From Heterohyrax brucei (lineage: Eukaryota > Chordata > Mammalia > Hyracoidea > Procaviidae), in contig CM053141.1 in NCBI GenBank assembly GCA_028571685.1, forward strand, positions 930,001 through 994,000: a DNA stretch of 64,000 nucleotides, in the 5' to 3' direction. Made by a program: the position numbers and the translations under genes. Below are positions 21,251 through 33,654 of the stretch, in pieces. Each line of letters begins with the position of its first letter. Within the stretch, counting starts at the first letter, position 1. Below the pieces are notes generated by a model. That model was not told the origin of the DNA. It saw only the letters and a list, made by a program, of their open reading frames with translations, and did not search any database.

Positions 21251-23040
21251 GTCTAGAAGCTTACAGGAAAGGAAGACAGGCCACCTCCAAGGGACAGCAA
21301 CCAGATGGAGCAGAACTGCCCACGGCAGAGATGGGCTTGAGCAGCAGCTACAAGGGGTCACAAGAAACAAAGTGGCCTAATACACTACCACTTAAAACGA
21401 TGGCTGAGTCGAGCCATTCTCAGGTGTGGGGACGAAAGGGGTCCGGGAGAAGGATGCAACACAGCTGACGGACCAGCAGAGCCTAGGCAGGCTGATGGCC
21501 AGCGGGGACCGGGCACTATCTGCTGCCCTTCAGCCGACCTGGCTACAGCCGAAAGCACCAGCCTTGCCTGTGTTTGTTTGGTCGAGGGCGTGGGAGGGAC
21601 GCCTGTTTACGGGAAGGCCAGCCGGAGGAGCCTGGGGGGCCCAGAGGCATTGCCAGCAGCAGCTGCCTCGCTCCTGCTCGGGGCTCACCCCGCCCACCCA
21701 GGCTTGAGGGACCACAGGCATCAGTTTAAGGAATAACCAGAATAAAAGACAAGGAGCCTGCACAGTTCCCAGGGACAAGCACAGAAGCCCTTCCTCGGGA
21801 GGATGGGATGTCCTGGAGGCTGCCACTGGGGGAGCGGCTGGGGCTGCAGTGAAGGGGAAGCAGCAGCTTGGCACAGGGACCCCAAGTCACTTCTGTGACA
21901 CCAAAGTCTGAAGTGTAAAAATTCAGTCTCAGGGACACAGCACCTTCTCACACGTGACGGCACGCAGAGTTAAGCGTTAGTTGGGGAGTCCGAGGGGTCT
22001 TCTTTTACCCGGACACACCCAGGACACCAAGGGGGCTGGAGGAGGTCCCCAGGCAGCGATCTGAAGGCATGCCCAGGGCTGGAATGCAGGCTCCAGACCC
22101 TTCTTCCTGAATGCTGCCTCCTCTCTGGCAGTTTCCTGCTCATCTGGCTGAGCTTGGAGCCCACAGGAGGCTGTGGGGCCACAGTGGAGCCCCACCACCT
22201 GTCTGTGGGGCTCCACAGTCTCCCCTCGATGCCCCCAAGGTGACAGCTCAAGAGTGTACACTTCTCCTTGGGGATTCAGGAGGCAGGTGTGTTCAGTACC
22301 TTTGGAACGTCTGAAGCCACCCATCTGTCCACGCATGGCCCTCACACAACCACCCAGGGGCTGCGCATGGCCTCCCACCAGTGACAGAGTCCCTGGGCAG
22401 CGTTGAGCAGCAGCCCTAACCACCAAGGTGAAGCTTAGAGAAACCTGGGCAGCCGGCCACCTTGCCTCCAAGAGCTCCCCACCCCACAGCCCTGCAGACG
22501 TCTGCACCTTCTCCGTGCGATCACCCCACCACTCCTCCCACTTGTCTCCCATTTTCTATGGCCTGCATCTACCCCCACCCCAGCTCGAGAAGGCTCAGTG
22601 CACACGCAGCTCAGGAGGGCTGCTCCCCGCGAAGGCTAGAAGTCCCTGGCTTTGTCCTGGCCTTCCCACCGGCGTGTCAGGCTGCCCTGGGGAGGTGGGG
22701 GACAAGGGGACAGGGAGTGGGGTGGCCAGCAATAGACAGGGCCTGAAGTCGCTCAAGCCTCACTGTTGTTTGCACTTGGTTGCCTCACCCAGTCATGTTT
22801 AGAAGCCTAACACACACCAGGTTCTTCCCACCCGCTCAGACCCCCAAAGGAGGCTGACATAACGTTTCTAACGAATTTCTGGTGCTTATAGGGGCCTTTC
22901 TGCCCAGCTGACGGATGCCTGGGTCCCCTGTTTCACCCTCGGAATGCAGCAGAGCCCATCTGAAGCTGAGGTGAGCCCAGCACCACCCAGTAGTCCTCGC
23001 CCAGCTCTCTGTGGGTGGCCCCCAACTTGGAGGGGCCTGG
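21251..23040. other. No gene seen
   Basis: Unique sequence. The longest frame, 191 codons on minus at 22552-21977, has no recognisable motif or splice context. Confidence 0.5.
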
Positions 23041-23044
23041 TATG

Positions 23045-23225
23045 AGCAAATACCCACCACCGCCATTGCCTCCACCAATATCAGGATCACCACCACCACC
23101 ACCACCACCATCACCTCCACCATTGTCACCACCACCGCCACCACCATCACCATCACGACCATCACCTCCACCTCCAACACCTCCACCATCATCACCACTC
23201 CCATCACTTCCACCACCACCACCAG
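23045..23225. repeat. (CCA/TCA)n trinucleotide repeat
   Basis: Imperfect CCACCACCACCATCACC tract of about 180 bp, giving Thr/Ile, Pro/Ser or, on the other strand, Gly/Asp and Val/Met runs in the various frames. Followed directly by a reverse AfroSINE. Confidence 0.92.
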
Positions 23226-23362
23226 ACGCGTGTGTCAGAGCAGATGCGTGCTCCATAGGATTTTCAAAGCCGGATTTTTCAGAAGCAGATTGCCAGGCCT
23301 GGCTTCCAAGAGGCCTCTGGGTAGACTCAACTCCAACGCTTTGGTCAGTGGCTGAGCTTATT
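23226..23362 (-). repeat. AfroSINE fragment, minus orientation
   Basis: GTGTCAGAGCAGATGCGTGC, GAAGCAGATTGCCAGGCC and GGTAGACTCAACTCCAACG follow the reverse AfroSINE order. The tail end was lost into the trinucleotide repeat. Confidence 0.7.
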
Positions 23363-24019
23363 CCCTCTCTATGCCACCCAGATTCACACCCAGAAAACAG
23401 TGACTGCAGGACTCCTTATGGTCTCACAAAGTACTCTTCCTAAAAGATGAATGTATATAAGAAAAATAATAAAGTAGTAAACTGGTGTTCATTAAAGCGA
23501 AATACTTTCACTTGTCAAAAGTTATGTTTGCTGCACTCGTAATCAACACAGGCCTTACATCTGAGTAACTCAACCACCTCATGCGGTCAAAAAGAAAAGC
23601 CAAACCCAAGAGAAAGGCTGCCAACTCAAGCAGACACTTGACAGAGCAGGCTGTCCAGGGCTGCTCACAAAATCCTGAGTCTGCCAGGCACACCTGGAAA
23701 GTACTGGAGACACCACTCCATGTCAGCCAGAGCACACTCTAGTGACCAGCTGGAAAAACAGTACCAAGCACTGCTGAGGACACGGAGCCACTGGAATGCC
23801 TGCACTGCTGCGGCTGGGGGTGTGGGCCGTGTGTCCACACTGTAGAAGGTTGGGGTCAGGAGCCTCTCAAACTCAGCGGGTGTCTCCCTTATGGCTCAAG
23901 TGATGCCCCTCCCGAGGGAACATTTGTTTGAATGACATCACCTAAGGCTGTTTCCAGCATCAGGCTTGCATCAGCCCAGAACGGAACCAGCAGAGCATCC
24001 ATTCTGATGCTCGTCACTG
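23363..24019. other. No gene seen
   Basis: A/T-richer unique sequence with no recognisable element. Confidence 0.45.
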
Positions 24020-24118
24020 TTGCTCTTGTTAGTTACTATCCAGTTGGCTCCGATTCCTGGCAACCTTAGGTCTAACAGAACAACATGTCACCTGATCCTG
24101 TGCCATCGTCAGACTCCT
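24020..24118 (-). mobile_element. RTE/AfroSINE tail fragment
   Basis: Reads GTTAGTTACTATCCAGTTGG, CTCCGATTCCTGGCAACC and CCTGATCCTGTGCCATCGTC, the 3' end of an RTE element in reverse. Only about 100 bp remains. Confidence 0.55.
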
Positions 24119-24139
24119 TGGCAGATTCTCCGTGGTCAC

Positions 24140-24684
24140 TATCATAGTCATCTGGTACTGGTCTGTAACAGAAGTACCACAGGTGGATGGCTTTAACAAA
24201 GTTTATTCTGCACAGTCCAGTAGGCTACACATTCAGATTCTGTGGGCTCGGGAGGAAGGTCCTTGTGTTGCATCTGTCTTTCCTCAGTCTGACATTATCT
24301 TGGCACATGAACCTCAAGTCTGAAGGACACGCTTTGCTCTTGGTGCCACTTCCTTGACGGTACGAGCCAATGCGCCCTTCCCTTGCCCCCTCCCAGCCCT
24401 GGCTTGCTTCTCTTTCCTTTAATCTCTTGTAGGTTGTATAAAAGGTAGTGTAAGCCACACTCTCGCAAAATACCCTTTACAGTGGATCAGGGAGGTGACC
24501 TTGGGAAGGGTGTGACAGTCCCACCCTAATCCTCTGTGACATAAACCAGTCTATTTACCACAGGCAGAGATTAGGATTTACAGCCCAGGAAAATCTCAAA
24601 ATAGAGCAATCGCACAGCAGTGGGAATCATGGCCCAGCCAAAGTGCGACACGCATTTTGGGGGGAACACACTCAACTCATGACA
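24140..24684 (-). mobile_element. MaLR-type solo LTR, minus orientation
   Basis: Same family as the other LTRs listed here: TAGTCATCTGGTACTG at the left edge, GGCTTTAACAAAGTTTATTC, CAGTCCACCCTAATCCTC-like block, and the right edge CACACTCAACTCATGACA. Flanked by GTCAC and GTGAC, a possible 5-bp target duplication with one change. No coding content. Confidence 0.75.
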
Positions 24685-24909
24685 GTGACAGAAGAAGAGC
24701 TGCTCTTATCAGCCACACGGGCCACCTCGCAGACGCAGTGTGGGTCCAGGCAAGCACCGTGTGACTCTAGGACATGAAGTCCAGCCCACGGGCAGTTATC
24801 TGGGTGCAGGGTGTGCCAGGGAGTGATTCTGGTGCATTGCAGTACAGTGAGCTCCTTCAGATGGCCCTTCTAGTCGCAGACTTTGTGACTCCCACACAAA
24901 CATAGGCAG

Positions 24910-25431
24910 TGTTTCAGTCAGCCAGTGCAGTTCTAACAGAAACACCACCGAGGAGGAGGCTAACACCGGAAAGTTTGTTCTGATGCAGTCCAGTAGGCTA
25001 CAAGTCCAAATTCAGGGTGTCCATTCTAGAGGAAGGCTTTCTCTCTGTCAGCTCTGGAGGAAATTCTTTGTGTGGCATCAGTCTTTGTCCAGGGAGCGTC
25101 TTGGCCCAGGAACCTCAGATCTGAAGGATGCGCTCTACTCCTAGTGCTGCTTTCTGGATGGTGTCAGGTTCCCAACTCTCTGCTTGCTTCTCTGTCCTTC
25201 CATCTCTCGTAGGATTAAAGAATAAGGAGTGGCACAAGCCATGCTCCAGGAAAAATTCTCTTTGCAGTGGAGCAGGCAGGTGATTTTATGAAGGGACGTA
25301 CAGTCCCACCCTAATCCTCTAACACACAGCGTAGCAAAATCACAAAATGGAAGATAATCACACAATACAGGGAATCCTGGCCCAGCCAAATCACTACACC
25401 TATATTTTGGGGACACAATTCAATCCATACA
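24910..25431 (-). mobile_element. MaLR-type solo LTR with 5-bp target duplication
   Basis: Complete LTR from TGTTTCAGTCAG to AATTCAATCCATACA, flanked on both sides by GGCAG (24905-24909 and 25432-25436). Together with its length of about 520 bp this marks an insertion that later lost its internal region by LTR recombination. Confidence 0.85.
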
Positions 25432-27089
25432 GGCAGGGGCTATGCAAATAAGGCGCTTGTGGCCCACCCAGGGAACTGGACAGCTTGCAAATAAGGTACA
25501 CAGCACCACTGTGGAGGCGGGACTATGTTAATAAGGTGTATGGAGCTGTAAGAGGGTATTGGTTAGTTTTGTAGTTTTGTTGAGCCATCCTAGAGGATGA
25601 ATGATCTCACTATTACCAAGAAAAAAGATCTGAGAGCCCAGTACATCTTTGGCTCCCAAGGTCCCTGTGCTGAGAAGTTCCTAGACCCAGGAGACAGTCA
25701 GAAGCTAGGGCAGAGAAACTGTGGCAGCAGAGGCAAAAGACCAGTGCCAGACAGTGCGGCTGGCTTCAGGTATGCTGACTCACAGAGCGTGTGGGGAGAG
25801 AGGTCTCCTGGCAGACTGGAGGGCCTCCAGGCACTTCTTGGCAGAGTGAAAGAGTTTTGTAACATTTTTTCCAAGCAGGGCAGTGGCCAGGCCATGGAGC
25901 CAAGGTACCAAGGGCCAGACAGAGACCTACCTACCTGCAGCCATGGCTGAAAAGAGGCTGTCCTATTAAAGAAGTGTATCCTGCAACATCCCTGATCCCG
26001 AATTATAATCTATCACTTCTCTAATACATTCCATAATCATGAATATTGCCTATAAATTCTGTGTGACCATTGCAACAAATTACTGAACCCAGCAAAGAAG
26101 TTGGGCATGCCATGGGAGGGATGGTTGGTGGTAGAACTGCTAAAAAGTTTCCAGAGAGGAAGTATGTCTGACTTTTGCCTCACTGAGATTGGCTCCGGCT
26201 GATGATTTTGCTTCTTTCCACTTGTGAAGTTAGAGGAAGTCGGATGCCCCCAGCACCCTGCTGTTTTCACAAGGGTGAAGTCCAAGGCCAGAGATTACCC
26301 AGAGGCGGAAGGGACACCTGGGTGGGACTGGGCTGGGCTTTGACCTGGAAGGGCAGCACACACCTACACGTGCGCAGAAGTCATCCATTTAAAAAACAGC
26401 ACCTGTCAGAGACACCAGGGGTGACTGACCGCCCACATCCCCAAGAGTGGAGCCCACCCCGCTGCCCACTGTCCTGCAGCTGGCTCCTCATTGGGAAGGC
26501 AGCAGCAGTGCTGGCCAGCTCCTGGTACACCCCTGGTGTCCTGCCCGGCGTCCCGACCCTTCTCTTCCTGGAAGTGGGGAACCAGGAAGAGAACCAAACT
26601 GCTGTTTATAAACACAGAAAGGGTAGCCAGCAGATGTTTGTTTACTCACCAAGTGCTCTGGACACAAAAGGGCCTCATGTGTAAACAAAGCCCTGACAAA
26701 AAGGCCTGGCTTCTGTGGCATGTGCTCCGGGTGGTCAGTTCTCAGACAGTGACAGTCCCGACCCTGGCGGCGTCCTTGGAGAAGCCTTGCCCACAGCAAA
26801 CAGGAAACAGCAGGAATGCAGGTCCTCCCCTCCTTGGGCCACAGCCTCCATTGGGGGCAGAGGTGGTTCCCAAGCCTCCTCAATGGGTCTTCTGTTCCCA
26901 CGGCAGCAAGCTGGGTGGAGGGGCCTGCCCAGGCTGCAGCAGCAGGGGTGGGGGCAGGCTAACTCTGTCTCAAAGGGGCAGGGCCAGCCACCCTCCCATG
27001 TACACCTGCCTGACCTGGTCCACTTTTCCTTCCTTGTTGGGCTCACTGCGCCTTGTGTGCCACACCACTCGGGACCCTCTGTCCAGACC
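25432..27089. other. No gene seen; possible old LTR-like sequence in the left part
   Basis: Three imperfect copies of CTATGCAAATAAGG at 25441, 25493 and 25531 open the interval, the first containing a perfect ATGCAAAT octamer. Positions 25440-26200 have the texture of an interspersed repeat but I cannot name it. The 117-codon frame at 25597-25950 matches nothing recognised. Confidence 0.4.
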
Positions 27090-27378
27090 TCAGGACCTCC
27101 CCATGTAGCATCTAGAACCTTCCAGTCACAAAGCCAAGATCTCCAACATGGAGCTAGGACCCCCAGTGACAGCCAGGACCCTGATACAGGGTTGGGATTC
27201 CAGACACAGAGCCATGACCCCGAGGCACAGCTGGGACCCTCAACATGGAGCCTGGGAGTCCTGACACTGAGACACATCCCCCAGTGTGACATCTGGGAGC
27301 CCTGACACAAAGCTGAGACCCCAAACATTGAGCTGCAACCCTGACACAGAGCCAGGACCCCCAATGTAGAGCCCAAGG
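27090..27378. repeat. Degenerate ~28-bp minisatellite
   Basis: Loose repeats of CACAGAGCCAGGACCCCCAA and CAACATGGAGCTGGGACCC types, about ten copies with much divergence. Confidence 0.6.
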
Positions 27379-27624
27379 CAGGAGCAGTACCTCAGGGACT
27401 GTGACAGCCACCTTGTATCCTGTGGCCCATGGGTGCTCCTCAGCTCTGAGATACTAGAGGAACACTTGCCCAGAACCGGCTCTCCCCTTGTGTCTCCTGG
27501 GGTCTGTGGGGCCCAGCATCTTGCCCCACTGCTTCTGACTCCTTCTCAGTCTCACCAGCCACACCTCCACACCATCCTGGGTTTCTTAGCAACTAGAGCC
27601 ACACCAACCTTCCTGGCTCCCCAG

Positions 27625-29550
27625 AGCAACAGTGTATCATGGTTTTTGGTCACCAAAACATCACAAGACCATCAAAAACTAACTCAAAATGGATCAAAGA
27701 CCTACATACCAAACCGAAAACGATAAAGATTAAGCAAGAACAAATAGGGACAACAGTGGACATCCTAACACACAGCTTAGACAGGCTACAAAATCTGGCC
27801 AGCAATGCATGAACAACAGAAGAAAATAGATAAAGGAGAACTATCAAACACTTTTCTCATCCAAAGACTTTATCAAGAGAGTTAAAAGACCACCACAGAA
27901 TGGGAAAAATAGTGGGCAGCTACATGTTGGACCAACATCTGATTTCTGTAATCTACAAGGTTCTGCAAAGTATCAACAAGGAAAAGGTAAATAACCCAAT
28001 TAAGCAATGGGTAAAGGAGATGGACAAACACCTCACTAAAGAAGACATCAAGGGAGCCAAAAGACAGATGAGGAAATGCTCACCATCATTAGCTATTACA
28101 GCAATCTAAATCGAACCTACAACAAGGTTGGCCGTACTTCAAACAACACAAAACAACAAATGCTGGAGAGGGTGTGGAGAGACTGGAACTTTCCTACACT
28201 GCTGGTGGGATTGCAAAATGGTACAACTTCTTTGGGAAGTAATTTGGCACTTCTTTAAAAAGCTAGAAATAGATACACCATTTGATCCAGTAATCCTGCT
28301 GCTCAGAATATATCCTACACAAACAAAGGCAGTCACACAAACAGACACATGCACACGGATGTTAACAGCTCAGTCCGCAATAGCAAAAGGATGGAACCAA
28401 CCTAAGTTGCCCATCAACAGATGAAAGGGTAAACAAACTACAGTGCAGATATTCAGCGGAGCGTTACGCAATGACAAACAGCAGTGATAGTTTTAGCAAG
28501 CATCTCTTAACCTGGTTTCAACTAGAAGACATGATGCTGAGGGAAATCTATCAGCAGCAAAAGGACAGGTATTGAGGGAGACTCCACTGTAAGGATTTAT
28601 AAACAGGCTTACGCACAGAAGAAAAGACTAATGGCTACAAGTTTTGGAGGGGAGGGAGAGGGATGTTCATAGATCAGATTATCAACCAGAATTTGGTTAG
28701 GTGGAGGGAATGAGAGCACGCAGTAGATGGCACGTCACCGTAACTGGACTACACCATAAACTAAAGGTTTTCTAAGCTCAACCCAACATCAGGGGTGGGG
28801 GTCCAGGAACCACGTTTTCAGGCAAGGTCGAGGTCAACCGGCATAACTAGCCTTTTGCTAAGAGTCTCCTGCACCCCCACATTGGTGAGTGGCATCTGGG
28901 GTCTTAAAAGCTAGCAAGCTGCCATCTGAGGAATACCCAATGGTCCCAACCCATCTGGAACAGATGACGACAGAGAACATCAAAGACACGAGGAAAAACG
29001 AGCCCAAGAGACAGAGGGACCCATATGAATGGGAGACTGCATCAGCCTGAGACCAGAAGAACCAGATGGTGCCTGGCCACCAACAAAGGCAGCTGTGATG
29101 GGGGACACACTGTAGAGTCCCTGAGACAACACAAGAAAAAGAGATAGGCAGTTTAAGAGCTCTCCTGAAAGACCAGAATTGATGGTCCGACAGCCTGCAG
29201 GGTCCCCTGGAAACATGGCCCCTAGATCTGCTGCTGGCCCTGACCAGAAACCAGTACTGCAGTCAGCCCTTCAGGCAAGCACAGACTGGACTCACGGACA
29301 CAGTGTGAGCATGTGGTGAGTGTACTTTATGATTTTATACATTTATAGAAGGCTGTCCTACGGGTTTCTTCCTAGATGGGAGAGGAGAGGGTGGAAAGGA
29401 GGGGAAAGGTGTTAAGAGGTACTAGAAGTCAAGAATGAAGAGGAGTTTGCTGTCAGGGTGAGGAGAGCAGATGGAGGTGCAGAGGTGCAGAGAGGCAGGC
29501 ATGCAAAGCTGCTTTGAGTTGTAAGTTTTTACTGAATCCCAATAAAAAAA
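27625..29550 (+). mobile_element. L1 LINE, 3' part of ORF2 plus 3' UTR
   Basis: The frame at 27900-28424 (interrupted by a stop at 28110) contains IYKVLQSINKEKVNNPIKQW, then CWRGCGETGTFLHCWWDCK and FDPVILLLRIYPTQ, the conserved C-terminal zinc-knuckle-like region of L1 ORF2. It continues through the 3' UTR to AATAAAAAAAATCAC. 5'-truncated and dead. Confidence 0.92.
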
Positions 29551-30000
29551 ATCACAAGGACAATTTAACACTGTGACCAAAGGACGCAAGTTGTCCTCAA
29601 ACCCTAGGACTTGGCAGGCCCCTCCCCTCGAGGCCACCATGGCCACCTCCCTCCCCAGGCTGGAGGCCTCATGCCTTCCAGGTGTGGACCTGGGACAGTG
29701 TTCCCCGGATACCAGGGAGGGAGGTCAATGCCTCCATGCAGGACTGCTGTCACCGCAAGCCTGCCTCTACAGTGTCCGCAGACAGGCCACTGTCACTGCG
29801 GGGGTACTCTGCACAGCGCCCTCCCCAACCTGCTTCCTTCAGTTATAGTGGCAAGCTGACCCCTTGTCACTCTTTCTCAAGTAATTTCTTAAAAAATAAA
29901 AATAAAAAAACCTACCACCTATAAACAGTGACAGGGAACAATTTCCAGGGCGTGAGGGTAAGTAAAACATAATAGCATGCCAAGTATGTTAATGCTTCTG
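29551..30000. other. No gene seen
   Basis: Unique sequence between the L1 tail and the CA repeat. An A-rich run lies at 29890-29910. Confidence 0.45.
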
Positions 30001-30001
30001 C

Positions 30002-30037
<36 letters not shown>

Positions 30038-30290
30038 CACAGGTCTACATAATGTACACAGAACACACGCATGCCCAAAGGTACATGTGTGCCCAGTCAC
30101 ACATGTGTGCACACATACACAGGCACAAGCACATACATGTGCACACTCACACAAGAACATCCTCACGCGTGCACACACGTGCACGTGTACACAGGCACAC
30201 ACTCACAGGCATGCACACACCTGTGCATACTCACACACAGGTGCACACAGGCGCACATGCTCACACAGGCACACACACAGACAAGGTCAT
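30002..30290. repeat. (CA)n microsatellite with CA-rich extension
   Basis: An uninterrupted run of about 16 CA units at 30003-30035, then degenerate CACACAGGCACACAC and ACATGTGCACAC modules to 30290. Confidence 0.9.
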
Positions 30291-31105
30291 GGATATGCAT
30301 CATCTCTCTGCAGGAGAAAGGAGGGGCCAGAGTGCGGTTGTCCCGGGGGGAGGGGGGGCCACCCAGAGGGGGCGGACTCCACGTCATTCCCAGGACCGTT
30401 GACACATCTCAGCTGGCGCCTGACTTGCGCTCGCTGTGGTTTACATGGCACAGCTTCTGCAGCCCCGCGGCCTGGAGCCAGGGGGGTCACGTGGAGCACT
30501 CTCCCACCTCCTGGCTGGTGCCCCACAAGCCTTCCTGCCTTGTTGTCAGCCCAGCTTAGATAAGAGGTCCTCCCAGAGCCTGTCCCCAAGGTCAAATGGC
30601 CGTGTCCCCAGTGGGGACTGCCCGGGTTGCCAGCCCAAGTGCCCACACCACCAAGCCCTCTGAGCAGTGTCCTGGGGTCTGCAGGGCTGCTGGCGACACT
30701 CAGCCTGAGAGGGCAGAGGAGAGCTGTGACTCTGAGTCCCCAGGCTGAGAGCTGATGCCCAGGGGTCCCAGAGGCCTGTGGGCTGAAGAAATGGCCCTAC
30801 CTGGCCCTGACCTCTGTCCCCTTCAAGGGGCAGCGAAGGGGCCATGGCAGCCTTGTGCCTGGGGCCTCCTGTTCTTGCCCCCAGGCCTGTGATCCCAGCG
30901 ACCGGGTGGAGGCCAGCATGCAGATGCCCTACGGAAGAAGTGAGACACCTCCTCCTGGCTTTGAGACGGAGGAGACTCCGCAGTGCGTCTTCCCTCTCGC
31001 TTCCTCACAGTCTCTCCTTCAGGAGGCCCCATCCGTCTGCCCCCCAGCTCTGTCCGCCAGCACGCCCCACCCTGTGGTCAGTGGAGCAGTGGCCCCTGAA
31101 CACAG
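30291..31105. other. No gene seen
   Basis: GC-rich unique sequence. No recognisable exon. Confidence 0.5.
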
Positions 31106-33068
31106 TGTCTTGGTCATCTGGTGCAGCTCTAGCAGAAACACCACAAGTGGGTGACTCTAACAAGGAGAGGTATATTCTCACATGGTCCAGTAGGCAACAA
31201 GCTGAACTCAGGGGGTCTGCTCCAGAGGAAGGCTTTTCCTCTTTGTTGGTTCTGGAGGAACGTGTTACCTCAGTTTGTCTTTGGTCAGAGAGCATCGTGG
31301 TGCAGGAACCTCAGGTCCAAAGGACACACTCTGCTCCTGGTGCTATTTTCTTAATGGTATGATGTCCCCAGCTCTCTGCTTGATACTCCAGGGAAGCTCC
31401 TTTAGGAAGGGTGATGCAGTCCCACACAGATCCTCTCTAACATACTAACATAATCCAGTCTGTTAACCGCAGGCAGAGATTAGGATTTACAGCACAGGAA
31501 AACCACACAATGGAGGGAAATCACACAATCCAGGGAATCATGGCCCAGCCAAATTGTTACACATATTTTTGGGAGACACAATTCAATCCATAAAATTCCA
31601 CCTTTTGGCCACCCCAAAAATCACATCTTTGCAACATGTGAAACATTCACCCCATCATATCATAGCAAAAGTCCTAAATCAACACCAAGTCCGAAATACA
31701 AAAAATTTTCTACACCTGTGAAACCTAGAATACAAGCTCTCTGCTTCCAAAGGCACAGTGGCAGAACAGGCCCAAGTCAGACATTCCATTACCAATGGGA
31801 AGAAACTTCAGGGAAAGACAGGCTAACAGCCAACAAGCAAGTCAACAAAACATCACATCAGCCCTCAAAACTCTGAAAACAGTCTTCACTTCTCAGATGT
31901 TTCACACAATGGTCCTGTTCTCCAGACTCCAGATTCTGAGTGGAAGCCCCCTGGCTCTGTGCTACAGCTCTCCCTTCCAGACCCACTGGGACAGCAACAA
32001 TTTTCCTAGTCCATCTGAGTGGCAACACCACCTTTAGAAACACCAAAGGGCTATGCCCCACCCTGTCAAACCCCTGAGGTCATGGCCAGGCCTTTCAGAC
32101 TGAGGCAGCTCAGCTTCTCATGCTCTCCGTGTCTCCAGCTCCTACTTCCTGTGTCCTCATGGCCCAGGCCTCAGGCCCACATCTGCCCGGCTGGGGGAAG
32201 TGTCCCAAAGCTCTGTATCTCCACTGATTTAAGTGTCAGGAGGCACCCCACTCCACCAGGTAGCCTTCTGCACACAACCACTCAGCTCTCTCACTCTGTG
32301 GGTTGGTTCCAGCACTGTGTTGTGTGGCTCCAGTTCTGCTGCTGGTGGTTGCCTGCTGCTCACGTCTCACAGTCCACGGTCTCTTCCGTGTTAACAGTTT
32401 AGCTCAGTCCCTTCCTAGTCTTCCAGCTATTCTTAGTTTTGAAATCACTTCCACATTTCAGGTGTCTGTCAGAGCACTGCCTCACTCCTGGTACCAACTT
32501 CTGTCTCAGTTATCCGTAAGTGCTCTAACAGAAACACCACAAGTGGACGGCTTTAGCAAAGAACAGTTTGTTCTCACACAGTCTAGTAGGCTACAAGTCC
32601 AAATTCAGGTTAACTGCTCCACGGGAAGGCTTTCCCTCTTTGCTGGCTCTGGAGGAGGGTCTTTGTACTGCGTCAGCCTTTCTTTGGTCTGAGAGCATCT
32701 CAGCACAGGAACCTCAGGTCTGGAGGACATACTCTGCGCCCACTGCTGCTTTCTTGATGGCATGAGGTCCCCAATTCTCTGCTTGCCTCCCTTTCCTTTT
32801 CTCTCTCATAAGACAGAGCCGTAAAAGGTGGCACAAGCCACACTCCAGAGACACACCCTCTATATTGGAGCAGGAAAGTGACCTTAAGAAGAGTGTGACA
32901 GTCCCACCCTATCCTCTCTAACCTAATCCAGTCTATTAACCACAGACAAAGATTAGGATTTACAGCACACGAGAATCACAGAACAGAAGAAAATCACAAA
33001 ATACTGGGAATTTTGGCCCAGCCAAGTTGTTACACACATTTTAGGGGGACACAATTCAATCCATGACA
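31106..33068 (-). mobile_element. MaLR-type provirus with both LTRs, minus orientation
   Basis: Two LTRs of the same family (31106-31592 and 32502-33068) flank a 909-bp internal region at 31593-32501. The primer-binding region next to the 5' LTR reads (minus strand) TTGGTACCAGGAGTGAGG, as in MST/THE1-type MaLR elements. The internal part is non-coding and far too short for gag-pol, as is usual for this non-autonomous class. I find no matching target duplication at the outer edges (CACAG versus GACAT). Confidence 0.85.
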
Positions 33069-33654
33069 GACATCCATGTTCTCATCCCTCCAGGCTGTGA
33101 CATGGCTCTTCGCAGCACCTTGTGATGGGGAGGTGGCCCTGGACTGTCAGGGTGACCCACTGTCACCACGGGGGCGGCAAGAGGATCAGAGTCCGGGGAC
33201 AGAAACGTGATGTTAGAAGCAGATGGACAGAGAGAAACAGATCCTGGAAGATGCCACACTGCTGGACTGAAGCTGGGGAGGGCCACAGGCGAGGGACGCT
33301 AGAAGCCTCTGGAAGCTGGAAGTGGCAAGAAAAGAATTTTCCCCTGGAGCCCCAGAAGCAACAGCCCTTGCCAACTCTTGGATTCAGGCACACTGAGATC
33401 CCTGTCAAGCCCTGGCCTCCAGACAACCTGAGTCTAGTCACCTGGACTGCAGGGACCAGGCTGAGCCCCGCCACCCAGAGGCTGAGAGCGCGGCTCGGCC
33501 TGAGCCCGTCAGGGAGCGGCTCCCGCCGGGATGGGGCAGGCTGGGCACAGGCAGGGGTCTGCGGGCTTGCTGGACGCCGAGCCACTCACCAGTCACCGTG
33601 TGCTTGACTCTGGAGGATGTCTCAACCCCACAGCAGGGCCGGGAAGTCCTCCTG
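33069..33654. other. No gene seen
   Basis: Unique, moderately GC-rich sequence. Frames of 140-161 codons match nothing recognised. Confidence 0.45.

Noticed and set aside
23011-23443. Frames with Pro/Ser and Thr/Ile runs suggesting a low-complexity protein
   Set aside because: They are a CCA/TCA trinucleotide repeat followed by an AfroSINE; no start, splice or domain evidence.
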